Shown: positions 1 through 9,007, counted from the stretch's first letter. The stretch is DNA of 64,000 bases from Mycolicibacterium doricum (GCF_010728155.1 NZ_AP022605.1:1488001-1552000), one strand, 5' to 3'. The notes: generated by a model not told the origin, from the sequence alone. Numbers and translations are program-made.

Positions 1-336
1 CGCGGCGACCTCCACGTCGTACGTGCACTCCAGGGGCAGGTCGACATGTGTGCCGTCGGAGAATCCGGGGACCATCGTCACGCTGTGTTGCCACAGGAAG
101 GTGTGTTGCGTGGTGTCCCAACGCTCGCGTGGACCGAACAGGTCGGCGAGACCTTCCGCCTCCTCGTCGGTGTAGCCGCGCCGTAGCGGGTCGATGCGGA
201 CCTGACAGCGCAGCGCGATGGCGTGCACCGGGTCGTCACCGGTGGCGGTGACCTCGATCCGTGCGGTCAGAACCGGTGTGACGGCGTAGCGTTCGGGCGT
301 CACATCCTGCACGGTGAACGTCACATCGGCGGTCAC
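1..336 (-). CDS. DUF6084-type protein of the hydrogenase operon (3' end cut by window)
   Basis: This is an open frame of 112 codons running off the left edge with no stop, beginning VTADVTFTVQDVTPERYAV. The GTG start at 334-336 overlaps the TGA of the upstream gene (333-335), the usual sign of translational coupling. The visible part is beta-rich with no membrane segment or cysteine motif at its start. By position and character it matches the DUF6084 proteins that accompany actinobacterial group 1h hydrogenases, whose function is unknown. The reading frame is certain; the family name is from memory. Confidence 0.7.
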   Translation of the reverse strand, partial: MTADVTFTVQDVTPERYAVTPVLTARIEVTATGDDPVHAIALRCQVRIDPLRRGYTDEEAEGLADLFGPRERWDTTQHTFLWQHSVTMVPGFSDGTHVDLPLECTYDVEVAA

Positions 337-974
337 CTCGGCACCGTCCTGCAACATTCGGCGACCGCGTCGAAGAACCCGGTGAGGTAGTCGCGGACCT
401 CGGCGCCGCCGTCGAACCCGTGCCACAGTATGCGCATCCGGCCGACCAGTTCGTAACAGGCGTCGATCGGCAGCAGGTAGCCGCGCGGCGAAGCGTCGGT
501 GTCGGTGCGCTCCGGCATCCGCACCAGCAGTGCCTCGGTGTCCTCGGCGGGCAGGTCCACCCGCGGGTCGGCCAACTGGATGTCCTGCCATGCGGTGAGG
601 TCGAGTTCGGACTCGGTCGCACCGGCGGGTCCCGGATAGAACGCGACCACCCGCTCGAGGGCCGAGTTGCGGAAGAAGAACGCCAGACCGACAGGAATCT
701 GAAGCGCCTCCCAGTGCCGGCGGTCGAGTGCGAAGTCTTCGAAGACGAGGTAGCGGTCGGGCACCGCGCGATACCGCAGCGCGGCGTGCGTGTCGGTGAA
801 CAGCAGGTAGCAACCGCGGCAGACGCACATCAGTTGCCGCCCCTCGACGTTCACCACGTGCTGGTGCTCGTCGGCGATCGGCTCGGCGCACATCTCGCAC
901 CGCTCGCCCACGGGCCGGGGTTCGGTGCGGGCGGCCCGAATCCGGGCGAGGATGTCGTAGGCGGAGGTCGTCAT
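333..974 (-). CDS. DUF5947-type cysteine-rich protein of the hydrogenase operon
   Basis: The product has 213 aa. Its ATG at 974 overlaps the TGA of the NifU/Rieske-like gene (ATGA), and its own TGA overlaps the next GTG, so the three downstream genes are tightly coupled. The N-terminal part carries a metal-site-like pattern: C26-x2-C29, H37/H39, then C50-x-C52-x2-C55. The rest looks like a soluble alpha/beta domain with no signal peptide. DUF5947 proteins occur in group 1h hydrogenase operons; the role is unknown, and a part in maturation or electron transfer is inference from context. An upstream in-frame extension to 1166 was rejected because it would run deep into hhyE. Confidence 0.75.
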   Translation of the reverse strand: MTTSAYDILARIRAARTEPRPVGERCEMCAEPIADEHQHVVNVEGRQLMCVCRGCYLLFTDTHAALRYRAVPDRYLVFEDFALDRRHWEALQIPVGLAFFFRNSALERVVAFYPGPAGATESELDLTAWQDIQLADPRVDLPAEDTEALLVRMPERTDTDASPRGYLLPIDACYELVGRMRILWHGFDGGAEVRDYLTGFFDAVAECCRTVPR

Positions 975-1858
975 CAGGCCACGCTCTCGGCGATCGCGAC
1001 CGCCCAGACGCCCTGGCGCCGCAGGACCGGCACGGGCTCGAGGCGTTCGAGACCTTCGACACCCGCACCGGCGCGCACCACGTCGAATCCGGCGTCGCAG
1101 CGCGGGCACCGCAGCACCTCGCCGTCGAGGCGCGCACCGGCCATCGACGCATCGCAACGGCCACACCGGTCGCGGTAGGCGTAGAGCGTGTCGCCGAGCC
1201 GGCAGACCAGGACCGGCGTTCCGGCGACGGCGAACCCGCCGACCTCACCCGGCAGGATCTCGGCCAACCCGGGTACGGGCAGCCAGGACGCCGAAGCGTG
1301 CACCCGGGTGAACAACGACTCGGCGGGGATGACCGAATCTACTGAATCACGTTCTTCGGTAACGACTTCTATGGTCTCGATCTCCGGTGCGGCGGCGCGG
1401 ATCGCGTCTTCCACGGCCAGTTCGAGGGTGACCGCCGAGGACGGACAGCTCTTGCAGCTACCGGCGAACCGCAGCCGCGCAGTGTCCCCGTCGACGCCGA
1501 GCAGATGGACATCGCCACCGTGCGAGCCGAGATAGGGCCGGACGGTGTCGAGTGCGTCGGTGATCCGCCGCTCGACGCTGTGCGGGTGCATACCGTGTAC
1601 CAGCAGCAGGCTGGCGACGAGCGGGTCGGCCGCGACGGCGTCGACGAGGTCGGGATCGGCGCTCACCGCGAGGCCGAGCACCCGGCCCAGTGCCGCCCCG
1701 TACAGGTCGGTGACCTCGCCGACCAATTGCTCGGCGCGTTCCCGCGCGGCGGCGCCGCCAGCCGAACTGGCGTCCAGCAGCGTCTGGATGCGCTCGCCCG
1801 CCGTGCGCCAGCGCGTGTCCGCGTCCGCATCGTGTTCACTCGGCGCGGCCGGACACAT
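974..1858 (-). CDS. hhyE: NifU-domain / Rieske-like fusion protein, putative hydrogenase electron-transfer partner HhyE
   Basis: The 294-aa product has three parts: a helical N-terminus (about 1-95), a NifU C-terminal-type Fe-S domain (about 96-165) with C135-K-S-C138, and a Rieske-like ferredoxin fold (about 195-290). In the last part the ligand pairs read C232-x2-C235 and C251-x2-C254, so the two histidines of a classical Rieske centre are missing. It starts 3 nt after hhyL. In M. smegmatis the Fe-S protein encoded beside Hhy (HhyE) is needed for H2 oxidation and is proposed to pass electrons to the respiratory chain; equating the two is inference from position and domains. The all-cysteine set could hold a rubredoxin-like iron or zinc rather than a 2Fe-2S centre. 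Confidence 0.8.
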   Translation of the reverse strand: MCPAAPSEHDADADTRWRTAGERIQTLLDASSAGGAAARERAEQLVGEVTDLYGAALGRVLGLAVSADPDLVDAVAADPLVASLLLVHGMHPHSVERRITDALDTVRPYLGSHGGDVHLLGVDGDTARLRFAGSCKSCPSSAVTLELAVEDAIRAAAPEIETIEVVTEERDSVDSVIPAESLFTRVHASASWLPVPGLAEILPGEVGGFAVAGTPVLVCRLGDTLYAYRDRCGRCDASMAGARLDGEVLRCPRCDAGFDVVRAGAGVEGLERLEPVPVLRRQGVWAVAIAESVA

Positions 1859-1861
1859 ACC

Positions 1862-3658
1862 CTATTCCCCGGTGACGGACTGGGTGGGGGAGTGCAGCAA
1901 CTCCAACGACTTCCCGCCGCCCAGGTACATGTGCACCCCGCAGGGCAGACACGGGTCGAAGCTGCGCACCGTCCGCATGATGTCGATGCCCTTGAACTTC
2001 TCCCGACCGTTCTCCTCGAAGATCGGTTGACCCTGCACGGCGTCCTCGTACGGTCCCGGTGTGCCGTAGCTGTCACGCGGGTTGGCGTTCCACGGCGTCG
2101 GCGGATACGGGTGGTAGTTCGCGATCTTGCCATCGCGGATCACCATGTGGTGGCTGAGCACTCCGCGCACCGCCTCGGTGAAGCCGCAGCCGATGCCTTC
2201 GTCGGGCACCTCGAAACGCTCCCACGTCTTGGTGCGGCCGGCCCGGATCTCCGTCAGCGCCTTCTCGGCGAAGTGCAGCGCACACGCCGCCGCATAGGCC
2301 TGGAAGTACGTGCGGGCCCGGTTGCGTTCCAGAGTGTTACTGCCGTACTGCGGGATCTTCCATTCGAGTTCCACCGGACCCTTGAGCGCGGTCTTGGGCA
2401 GGTTGATCTGCACACTGTGACCGGTCGACTTCACGTAACCGATGTCGACGAGATTCGCCAGCGCCGTCGACCACAGACGCGCCAGCGGTCCGCCGCCGGT
2501 GTCCAGTGCCAGGTGGTCGTTGCCGTCGAACCAGCGCGGTGACATCACCCAGCTGTAGTTCTCGTCGAAGTCGCGCTTCTGCGGCTTGGGGTTGGTGTGC
2601 TGATTCCACGGGTGCCGCCGGTCGACCGGGTTGCCCAGTGGGTCGGTCTTGACGAACATCTCCTGATCGGCCCAGTCCTCGTAGTAACTGTGGCCCAACA
2701 GGATCCGGATGCCGAGGTTGATGTCGACCAGCGATGTGGTGACGAGTTTGCCGTCCACCACGACGCCGGGGCTGACGAACATCTTGCGACCCCAGGCCTC
2801 CATGTCCTTGTAGCTGAAGTTGCAGTGCTCGGGGTCCTGGAACGAACCCCAGCAGCCGAGCAGCGTGCGGCGCAGCCCCACCTGGTCGTAGCCGGGTAGC
2901 GCTTCGTAGAAGAAGTCGAACAGATCGTCGTGCATCGGCACGACCTTCTTCATGAACTCCACGTAGCGCATCAGTCGGGTCATGTAGTCGGTCATCAGCT
3001 GGACGGTCGCCGTGGTGCCGATCCCGCCGGGATACAGGGTCGACGGGTGGACGTGCCGACCTTCCATGAGGCAGAACATCTCTCGTGTCCAGCGGCTGAC
3101 CTGCAGCGCCTCCCGGTAGAACTCGCCGGTGAACGGGTTGAGCGCCCGCATGATGTCGGCGATCGTGCGGTAGCCGTGCATGTCGGCGTGCGGCGCCTGG
3201 GCGTTCTCCGCCTTGGCCAGCACCGACGGGTTGGTCTCGGCGACCATCTTCTCGCAGTAGTCGACCCCGACGAGGTTCTCCTGGAAGATGTTGTGGTCGA
3301 ACATGTATTCTGCAGCCTCGCCGAGGTTGACCAACCACTCGGCCAGGTGCGGGGGCTGCACCCCGTAGGCCATGTTCTGCGTGTAACACGAGCAGGTGGC
3401 GTGGTTGTCTCCGCAAATACCGCAGATCCGGCTGGTGATGAAGTGGGCGTCGCGCGGATCCTTGCCCTTCATGAAAATGGAGTAGCCGCGGAAGATCGAT
3501 GAGGTGCTGTGGCACTCCACGACTTCGCGGTTCTCGAAGTCGACCTTGGTGTAGATGCCGAGGCTGCCGACGATGCGGGTGATGGGGTCCCAGGCCATCT
3601 CCACCAGTTGGCCGGGCTCCCGCTTGACGTGCGACGGGTCGGGGATAGTCGTGGTCAT
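1862..3658 (-). CDS. hhyL: [NiFe]-hydrogenase large subunit, group 1h (high-affinity, H2-uptake)
   Basis: The 598-aa product carries the NiFe active site and oxidises H2. The N-terminal ligand motif is R77-I-C79-G-I-C82 and the C-terminal one is D568-P-C570-L-P-C573-G-V-H576. The 22 residues after H576 are the expected extension removed by a maturation endopeptidase once Ni is inserted; no gene for that protease is visible here. The start has a strong ribosome site (AGAAGGA) 6 nt before ATG. It lies 86 nt after the small-subunit gene. Group 1h enzymes let aerobic actinobacteria live on atmospheric H2 in stationary phase; the 1h assignment rests on overall resemblance and operon content. Confidence 0.95.
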   Translation of the reverse strand: MTTTIPDPSHVKREPGQLVEMAWDPITRIVGSLGIYTKVDFENREVVECHSTSSIFRGYSIFMKGKDPRDAHFITSRICGICGDNHATCSCYTQNMAYGVQPPHLAEWLVNLGEAAEYMFDHNIFQENLVGVDYCEKMVAETNPSVLAKAENAQAPHADMHGYRTIADIMRALNPFTGEFYREALQVSRWTREMFCLMEGRHVHPSTLYPGGIGTTATVQLMTDYMTRLMRYVEFMKKVVPMHDDLFDFFYEALPGYDQVGLRRTLLGCWGSFQDPEHCNFSYKDMEAWGRKMFVSPGVVVDGKLVTTSLVDINLGIRILLGHSYYEDWADQEMFVKTDPLGNPVDRRHPWNQHTNPKPQKRDFDENYSWVMSPRWFDGNDHLALDTGGGPLARLWSTALANLVDIGYVKSTGHSVQINLPKTALKGPVELEWKIPQYGSNTLERNRARTYFQAYAAACALHFAEKALTEIRAGRTKTWERFEVPDEGIGCGFTEAVRGVLSHHMVIRDGKIANYHPYPPTPWNANPRDSYGTPGPYEDAVQGQPIFEENGREKFKGIDIMRTVRSFDPCLPCGVHMYLGGGKSLELLHSPTQSVTGE

Positions 3659-3744
3659 CGAATCCTTCTCTCGTGCTCAGCGATCCGCGCGCCGATGGCG
3701 ATCAATCGACTCCGGCGCGCAGATGCGGACGCGACGACGCGCAC

Positions 3745-4806
3745 CTACCAGGTGCGCGTCGCGCCCGTTTCGAGTTTCGTGCCGGGGTGGCGCCACTTCG
3801 GTTCTTTGTCGACGGTGCGGCCGGTGACGTGGCGCAGGCTGCGGATGACCGATCCGTACAGGGTGGATGCGGTGGTCGAGACCTTCCCGCCCGGTGGTTC
3901 GTCCATGAACGGCATGAACTTGTCCGGGAAGCCCGGCATGGTGCATCCGATGCAGATGCCGCCGACGTTGGGGCACCCTCCGACACCGTTGATCCATCCG
4001 CGCTTGGGCACGTTGCACTTCACCACGGGGCCCCAACAACCCAGTTTCACAATGCATTTCGGCGACCCGTACTCGGTGGCGAAATCACCCTGCTCGTAGT
4101 AGCCGGCGCGGTCACACCCCTCGTGTACTGACTGACCGAAAAGCCACTGCGGCCGCAGAGCATCGTCCAACGGGATCATCGGCGCCTGATCGGTGGCCAT
4201 GTAGAGCAGGTAGGTGAGCGTCTCGGCCAGGTTGTCCGGTTGTATCGGGCACCCCGGGACGCACACGATCGGTATGCCCGCCTTGCTCTTCCAGTCCCAG
4301 CCGAGATAGTCGGGCACACCCATTGCTCCGGTGGGATTACCCGCCATGGCGTGGATGCCGCCGTAGGTCGCGCAGGTGCCCACCGCGACCACGGCGGTCG
4401 CCTTGGGCGTCAACCGGTCGAGCCACTCGCTGGTGGTCATCGGTTGGCCGGTGGCCGGGTTGTTACCGAACCCGCACCAGTATCCCTCGTCCTTGATCGC
4501 CTCATTCGGGATGGATCCCTCGACGACCAACACGAACGGTTCCAATTCGCCTCTGTCCGCTCTGAAGAACCATTCGAGGAAGTCATCGGCGCCCCCGTTC
4601 GGTCCGCATTCGAAATCGATCAGGGGCCAGTGAACGGCGATCTTGGGTAGTCCGGGGAGGGCGCCGAGCGCGATCTCCTCGATACTGGGCTGGGTGGCGG
4701 CAGTCAGCGCCACAGAATCACCGTCGCAACTCAATCCGGCATTGATCCAAAGAATGTGGATCAGCGCCTCTTCCGCTTTGACTGCTGCCTCAGTCGGCAT
4801 CGCCAC
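3745..4806 (-). CDS. hhyS: [NiFe]-hydrogenase small subunit, group 1h
   Basis: The 353-aa product holds the Fe-S clusters that carry electrons from HhyL. The N-terminus has no twin-arginine signal, so it is expected to act in the cytoplasm. The first proximal-cluster motif reads C27-D-G-D30, a C-x2-D in place of the usual C-x2-C. This fits the 3Cys/1Asp proximal cluster known from actinobacterial-type hydrogenases. Further cysteines occur in GTCATYGG, CVPGCPIQ and the cysteine-rich stretch KLGCWGPVVKCNVPKRG to ICIGCTMPG for the medial and distal clusters. ATG at 4806 follows GGAAAG; a second ATG two codons on is an alternative start. Confidence 0.95.
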   Translation of the reverse strand: MAMPTEAAVKAEEALIHILWINAGLSCDGDSVALTAATQPSIEEIALGALPGLPKIAVHWPLIDFECGPNGGADDFLEWFFRADRGELEPFVLVVEGSIPNEAIKDEGYWCGFGNNPATGQPMTTSEWLDRLTPKATAVVAVGTCATYGGIHAMAGNPTGAMGVPDYLGWDWKSKAGIPIVCVPGCPIQPDNLAETLTYLLYMATDQAPMIPLDDALRPQWLFGQSVHEGCDRAGYYEQGDFATEYGSPKCIVKLGCWGPVVKCNVPKRGWINGVGGCPNVGGICIGCTMPGFPDKFMPFMDEPPGGKVSTTASTLYGSVIRSLRHVTGRTVDKEPKWRHPGTKLETGATRTW

Positions 4807-4919
4807 AGCTTTCCGGGGTCGGGGCTGACGACCCCTGCGCCGCCGGAGTCGACCCTCGGCCCACTTGCGCGACGCTAAGTTCTGGGTTTACTCCGACGAC
4901 ATTGTTCTGTCAACGGGTC

Positions 4920-5696
4920 TCACGACATGACCGGGTTCTTGGACGGGTTTGCCAGGAACTCGATCCAGCCGTACCACTGCTCGATACCTCGGCCCGTGGT
5001 GGCCGACACCGGCAGCACGCCGACGCCCGGGTTCAGCGATTGCGCGTAGCGGGTGCACGCGTCGAGGTCGAAGTCGACGTAGGGCAACAGGTCGGTCTTG
5101 TTGACGATGATCAAGCCGGCGGCGGCAAACATGTGCGGGTATTTCAGCGGTTTGTCGGTGCCCTCGGTGACCGAGATGACCACCACCTTGCCGTGCTCAC
5201 CGAGATCGAACAGCGCGGGGCAGACGAGGTTGCCGACGTTCTCGATGAACAGCAGCGTGCCCGGGTCCGGGTCGAGAGCCTCGAGGGCGCGGCGCACCAT
5301 CAGTGCGTCGAGGTGGCACCCGGGGCCGGTGTTGACCTGCACGGCCCGAGCGCCTGCCGCGCGGATGCGATCGGCGTCGAGCGCCGTCTCCTGGTCACCT
5401 TCGATGACGGCGATGGGGCGGTGCGCACCCAGTTCGCGGATGGTCCGCTCCAGCAGGGTGGTCTTGCCCGCCCCCGGGGAACTGGTGACGTTGAGCGCGA
5501 GGATGTCGTGTTCGGCGAGCCAGCGGCGATTGTGCGCGGCGATGTCGTCATTGCGCGCGAGCACCTTCTGTTCCAGGGTCACCGTCTCGGTGTGGGGGTG
5601 GTCGTGATCGTGGTCGTGCTGGTGCGGGTGGTCGTGTGGCGCGTGGCCCAGGGTGATCACGGCGTCGTCGCCGCCGCAGCCACAGGTTGCGCACAT
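4920..5696 (-). CDS. hypB: hydrogenase maturation GTPase and nickel chaperone HypB
   Basis: The 258-aa protein inserts nickel into the hydrogenase precursor together with HypA. It opens with a cysteine motif (C2-x2-C5-G-C7), followed by a histidine-rich nickel-storage stretch (about 18-35), then the P-loop SSPGAGKT (72-79) and the rest of a SIMIBI G domain. ATG at 5694-5696 lies 2 nt after the hypA stop, so the two are coupled; a longer start upstream would overlap hypA. A 113-nt gap separates it from hhyS. The genes hypC, hypD, hypE and hypF are not in this window. Confidence 0.95.
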   Translation of the reverse strand: MCATCGCGGDDAVITLGHAPHDHPHQHDHDHDHPHTETVTLEQKVLARNDDIAAHNRRWLAEHDILALNVTSSPGAGKTTLLERTIRELGAHRPIAVIEGDQETALDADRIRAAGARAVQVNTGPGCHLDALMVRRALEALDPDPGTLLFIENVGNLVCPALFDLGEHGKVVVISVTEGTDKPLKYPHMFAAAGLIIVNKTDLLPYVDFDLDACTRYAQSLNPGVGVLPVSATTGRGIEQWYGWIEFLANPSKNPVMS

Positions 5697-5698
5697 GG

Positions 5699-6028
5699 TC
5701 AGCTCACTTCCATCGAGAGGATCCGCAGGTCGCGGCCCGCGCGCACCTCCACGTCGGCGCTGCCGCACGGGCACAGCAGGATCAGGTCGGTCAGTTCGAA
5801 GTCGGTCTCACAGGTGCGGCAGCGTGCGAGACCCGGCCGCACGTCGAGGTCGAGGCGGGCGCCGTCGGCGGCGGTGCCCTCGGTGGCCAGCTCGAAGCAG
5901 AACCGCATCGCGTCGGGCACCACGGCGCACAGTGCGCCCACCTCGAGCCGGACGCTGTGCACGCGCCGGCCGGCGGCGTGGTCGCAGACCGCGTCGACAA
6001 CGCTCTGGGTGATCGCCATCTCGTGCAT
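5699..6028 (-). CDS. hypA: hydrogenase nickel-insertion protein HypA
   Basis: The 109-aa protein starts [11 protein letters not shown], with the conserved Met-His-Glu nickel site at its extreme N-terminus; this decides the start at 6028 over an upstream ATG at 6064. The zinc-ribbon cysteines are C70-x2-C73 and C86-x-C88, the second pair tighter than the usual C-x2-C. It works with HypB to deliver nickel to HhyL. It is the first gene of the hydrogenase operon seen here and lies 72 nt after the decayed hydrolase gene, which reads in the same direction. Confidence 0.93.
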   Translation of the reverse strand: MHEMAITQSVVDAVCDHAAGRRVHSVRLEVGALCAVVPDAMRFCFELATEGTAADGARLDLDVRPGLARCRTCETDFELTDLILLCPCGSADVEVRAGRDLRILSMEVS

Positions 6029-6100
6029 TCGGTGTGCCGTCCTCGACGGGGGCGGTGCCCTCACGATAGGCCGGTGCCGGACCGTGCGTCGACGATTCGG

Positions 6101-6989
6101 TCAGCCGCCCGCGGGGACCACCCGTTGCAGGAAGTCGAGCTGGTCGGCCAAGGCGGCGGGATCGTGGTAGATGTTGAAGTGACCGCTCGAGTAGAGGCGC
6201 AGTTCCCCTCGGGGGGCGCGGTGGGCCGCAGCGATGGCCGGCTTCGCCGGCGTTGTGGAGTCGTTCTCGCAGACGCAGAGCAGCACCGGCATGGGGAGCC
6301 TGGCCGCCTTGCGGCCGGGTCGGTAGAACGCGAAGCGCAGCATCAGGCGGGCCGCGAACTCGTTGCGCCATAGACTTTCCGGAGCAACTAGTGCCTCGGA
6401 GCCGGGCTGCGCGTCAGGCGCGGTCATCGCGGCGACGGTGCCGGGCGCGCCGACTGCGGACAGGTAAACCGGCGTGCGGCCGCGTCTGGCGCGCACCTCG
6501 TCGCGTATCCCCTCGAACGTGGCCCGGGCGGCGGTCGCCGGCGGCACAAGCCGCAGCGTGGGGATGGCGTCGGTGAACGGGGCCTGGGCGATCACCGCGG
6601 CGACGGTGGGACCGTCGGCCGCCACGGCGGGCACATGGCCGCCGCTGTACGAGGTCCCCCACAGCCATGCGCGCGGGGTCGACGCCGTCGCTTTGGCGGG
6701 CCCACGCCAGCACCGTGCGGTAGTCGTCGTGCTGGCGGCCAACGTCGAGCAGCTGGCGTGGTTCGCCGGTCGAGGCACCGAAGTGGCGATAGTCGAACAG
6801 CACGACGGCGTAGCCGGCGTCGCGGAACGCCTCGGCGTAGCGGGGCAACCCATCGTCGCGAGTGGCGGTGAAGCCGTGCGCCATGACGATGCACGGTGCG
6901 GGCCCGGCGCCGTCCGGCCGGTAGAGGTAGGCGGCGATCTGCTCGCCGCCGGCAGGAATACGGATGTCGCCCGGTGCTGACATGGGCAT
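6101..6989 (-). pseudogene. alpha/beta hydrolase (dienelactone hydrolase/peptidase-like) broken by a frameshift
   Basis: Two overlapping frames together make one hydrolase of about 295 aa. The 5' frame (from ATG 6989) has VMAHGFTATRDDGLPRYAEAF and runs to DPARMAV near 6663. The 3' frame picks up at WGTSYSGGHV, which carries the GxSxG-type nucleophile elbow, and continues to the acid region (CENDSTTP) and the histidine (SSGHFNIYH). The frames switch within about 6656-6668 at a run of five C (five G on the coding strand). One base too many or two too few would explain it. It may be a true mutation or a sequencing error in the homopolymer. It is divergent from recA. Confidence 0.8.
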
Positions 6990-7039
6990 ATCCGGAACTA
7001 TAGCGACCGGTAGGCGATCGCACGGCGTGTCCGCTTGAG

Positions 7040-7055
7040 TCGAACACGTGTTCGT
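7040..7055 (+). promoter_or_regulatory. LexA-binding SOS box upstream of recA
   Basis: The sequence TCGAACACGTGTTCGT matches the mycobacterial SOS palindrome TCGAAC-N4-GTTCGA with one mismatch. It lies 127 nt before the recA start, in the gap between the divergent hydrolase and recA. Confidence 0.85.
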
Positions 7056-7098
7056 CTACTCTTGGCGGTGTTCGACGGCTAGATGATGGTCAGGCGAC

Positions 7099-7121
7099 TT
7101 GTCGGTGGCTGCCTCTAGCGT
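7099..7121 (+). promoter_or_regulatory. PafBC-type (RecA-NDp) promoter of recA
   Basis: TTGTCGGTG at 7099-7107 and TAGCGT at 7116-7121 are separated by 8 nt. This is the RecA-NDp motif of the LexA-independent, PafBC-dependent DNA-damage promoter known in mycobacteria. It would give recA a second damage response independent of the SOS box just upstream. Confidence 0.8.
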
Positions 7122-7181
7122 CACGGCCAATTGATCGACACCGATCACCGAACAGCTAGACCATCCAGGACGGAGATCACC

Positions 7182-8222
7182 ATGGCGCAGGCACCCGATC
7201 GCGAGAAGGCCCTCGAGCTGGCTCTCGCGCAGATTGAGAAGAGTCACGGTAAAGGCTCGGTGATGCGGCTCGGCGACGAGGTCCGCGCGCCGATCTCGGT
7301 CATCCCGACCGGCTCCATCGCCTTGGACGTGGCGCTGGGCATCGGCGGCCTGCCGCGCGGCCGCGTCATCGAGATCTACGGTCCGGAGTCCTCGGGTAAG
7401 ACCACTGTCGCGTTGCACGCGGTGGCCAACGCCCAGGCCGCCGGCGGCATCGCAGCGTTCATCGACGCCGAGCACGCGCTGGATCCCGACTACGCCAAGA
7501 AGCTGGGGGTGGACACCGACTCGCTGCTGGTCTCCCAGCCCGACACCGGTGAGCAGGCCCTCGAGATCGCCGATATGCTGATCCGCTCCGGCGCGCTGGA
7601 CGTCCTGGTCATCGACTCGGTCGCCGCGCTGGTGCCGCGCGCCGAGATCGAGGGCGAAATGGGCGACAGTCACGTCGGTCTGCAGGCCCGGTTGATGAGC
7701 CAGGCGCTGCGCAAGATCACTGGCGCGTTGAGCAATTCGGGCACCACCGCGATCTTCATCAACCAGCTCCGCGAGAAGATCGGCGTGATGTTCGGCTCGC
7801 CCGAGACCACCACGGGCGGTAAGGCGCTGAAGTTCTACGCCTCGGTCCGCATGGATGTCCGCCGCATCGAGACCCTCAAGGACGGCACCGACGCGGTGGG
7901 TAACCGCACCCGGGTCAAGATCGTCAAGAACAAGGTGTCGCCGCCGTTCAAGCAGGCTGAATTCGACATCCTCTACGGCAAGGGCATCAGCAAGGAAGGG
8001 TCGCTCATCGACATGGGCGTGGAGCACGGCTTCATCCGCAAGTCCGGTTCCTGGTTCACCTACGAGGGGGAGCAGTTGGGCCAGGGCAAGGAGAACGCCC
8101 GTAAGTTCCTGCTGGAGAACGGCGATGTGGCCAACGAGATCGAGAAGAAGATCAAAGAGAAGCTCAACATCGGTGCCGTGGTGACCGCTGATGACGTCCT
8201 TCCCGCACCCGTCGACTTCTGA
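7182..8222 (+). CDS. recA: recombinase RecA, intein-free
   Basis: The 346-aa ATPase forms filaments on single-stranded DNA for homologous recombination and triggers LexA self-cleavage. The P-loop GPESSGKT is at 67-74, and the L2 region ([15 protein letters not shown]) and a charged C-terminus are intact. The length equals an uninterrupted RecA, so the inteins known from M. tuberculosis and M. leprae RecA are absent. The start [11 protein letters not shown] is preferred over an in-frame ATG at 7131, which lies only 10 nt after the PafBC-type -10 element. recX overlaps its 3' end. Confidence 0.98.
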   Translation: MAQAPDREKALELALAQIEKSHGKGSVMRLGDEVRAPISVIPTGSIALDVALGIGGLPRGRVIEIYGPESSGKTTVALHAVANAQAAGGIAAFIDAEHALDPDYAKKLGVDTDSLLVSQPDTGEQALEIADMLIRSGALDVLVIDSVAALVPRAEIEGEMGDSHVGLQARLMSQALRKITGALSNSGTTAIFINQLREKIGVMFGSPETTTGGKALKFYASVRMDVRRIETLKDGTDAVGNRTRVKIVKNKVSPPFKQAEFDILYGKGISKEGSLIDMGVEHGFIRKSGSWFTYEGEQLGQGKENARKFLLENGDVANEIEKKIKEKLNIGAVVTADDVLPAPVDF

Positions 8223-8736
8223 GTCCGGTCCCGACCCCGATCCGAACCGCGAAGAACAGGCGCACGCCTACTGTCTGCGCCTGCTCACCGCGCGGGCCCG
8301 CACCCGGGCGGAGTTGGCCGGCAAGCTGACGCAGCGCGGCTACGCCGAACCCGTCGTGGCGCGCGTGCTCGACCGGCTGGTCGATGTCGGGCTCGTCGAC
8401 GACGAGGACTTCGCCGAGCAGTGGGTGCGCTCCCGCCACCTGTACGCCGGAAAAGGCAAGCGCGCGTTGGCCGATGAGTTGCGCCGCAAGGGTGTCGACG
8501 ACGAGGTGATCAGCTCGTCGCTCGCCGACATCGATGCCGGGGCCGAACGTCACCGGGCCGAGCGGTTGGTCCGCGACCGGCTGCGCCGCGAGAAACTCGA
8601 CGACGAACCGGGTTCGGACCTCAAGGTCAAGCGGCGGCTGGCCGGCATGCTGGCCCGCCGCGGCTACAGCCAGTCGATGGCGCTCGACGTGGTCACCGTC
8701 GAGCTGGCCGGCGAGCGGCAGCGGCGTCGGGTCTGA
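8191..8736 (+). CDS. recX: RecA modulator RecX
   Basis: The 181-aa protein has the helical three-repeat RecX architecture ([50 protein letters not shown]). RecX binds RecA filaments and restrains their activity. Its ATG lies 32 nt inside the recA 3' end in another frame, as is typical of mycobacteria, so it is co-transcribed and translationally coupled with recA. Confidence 0.93.
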   Translation: MTSFPHPSTSESGPDPDPNREEQAHAYCLRLLTARARTRAELAGKLTQRGYAEPVVARVLDRLVDVGLVDDEDFAEQWVRSRHLYAGKGKRALADELRRKGVDDEVISSSLADIDAGAERHRAERLVRDRLRREKLDDEPGSDLKVKRRLAGMLARRGYSQSMALDVVTVELAGERQRRRV

Positions 8737-8749
8737 GCCGGTGACCGCA

Positions 8750-9007
8750 TCAGCGCACGTCGGCGCGCCGCCGACCGAGCCCGGACATCAGGGTGCGGGT
8801 GAGAAGGTGGCGCAGAAGCACCACTGCGGCGGTGACTGCGACCACCGACCATCCGGCATCGGACGTCAAACGCAAGAGCCCCGCGGCGAGAAGCAGATCG
8901 AGCAGCACGTGCAGGGCGAGCGCGGGCCGCCGGAACACCACCAAACACGCGGTGCCCAGGACGATCCCCGCGCCGGCGATAAGCCACGAGAGATCGGCGA
9001 CGGTCAT
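8750..9007 (-). CDS. small membrane protein of unknown function
   Basis: The 85-aa product has three hydrophobic stretches (roughly 6-25, 30-46 and 52-68) and a basic tail (RTLMSGLGRRRADVR), suggesting a small inner-membrane protein. Its ATG overlaps the stop of the DUF1622 gene by 4 nt (ATGA), so the two are co-translated. I do not recognise the family. It converges on recX with a 13-nt gap. Confidence 0.7.
   Translation of the reverse strand: MTVADLSWLIAGAGIVLGTACLVVFRRPALALHVLLDLLLAAGLLRLTSDAGWSVVAVTAAVVLLRHLLTRTLMSGLGRRRADVR

Noticed and set aside
7182..8222. RecA intein
   Set aside because: Motifs run through without interruption and the length fits an intein-free RecA.
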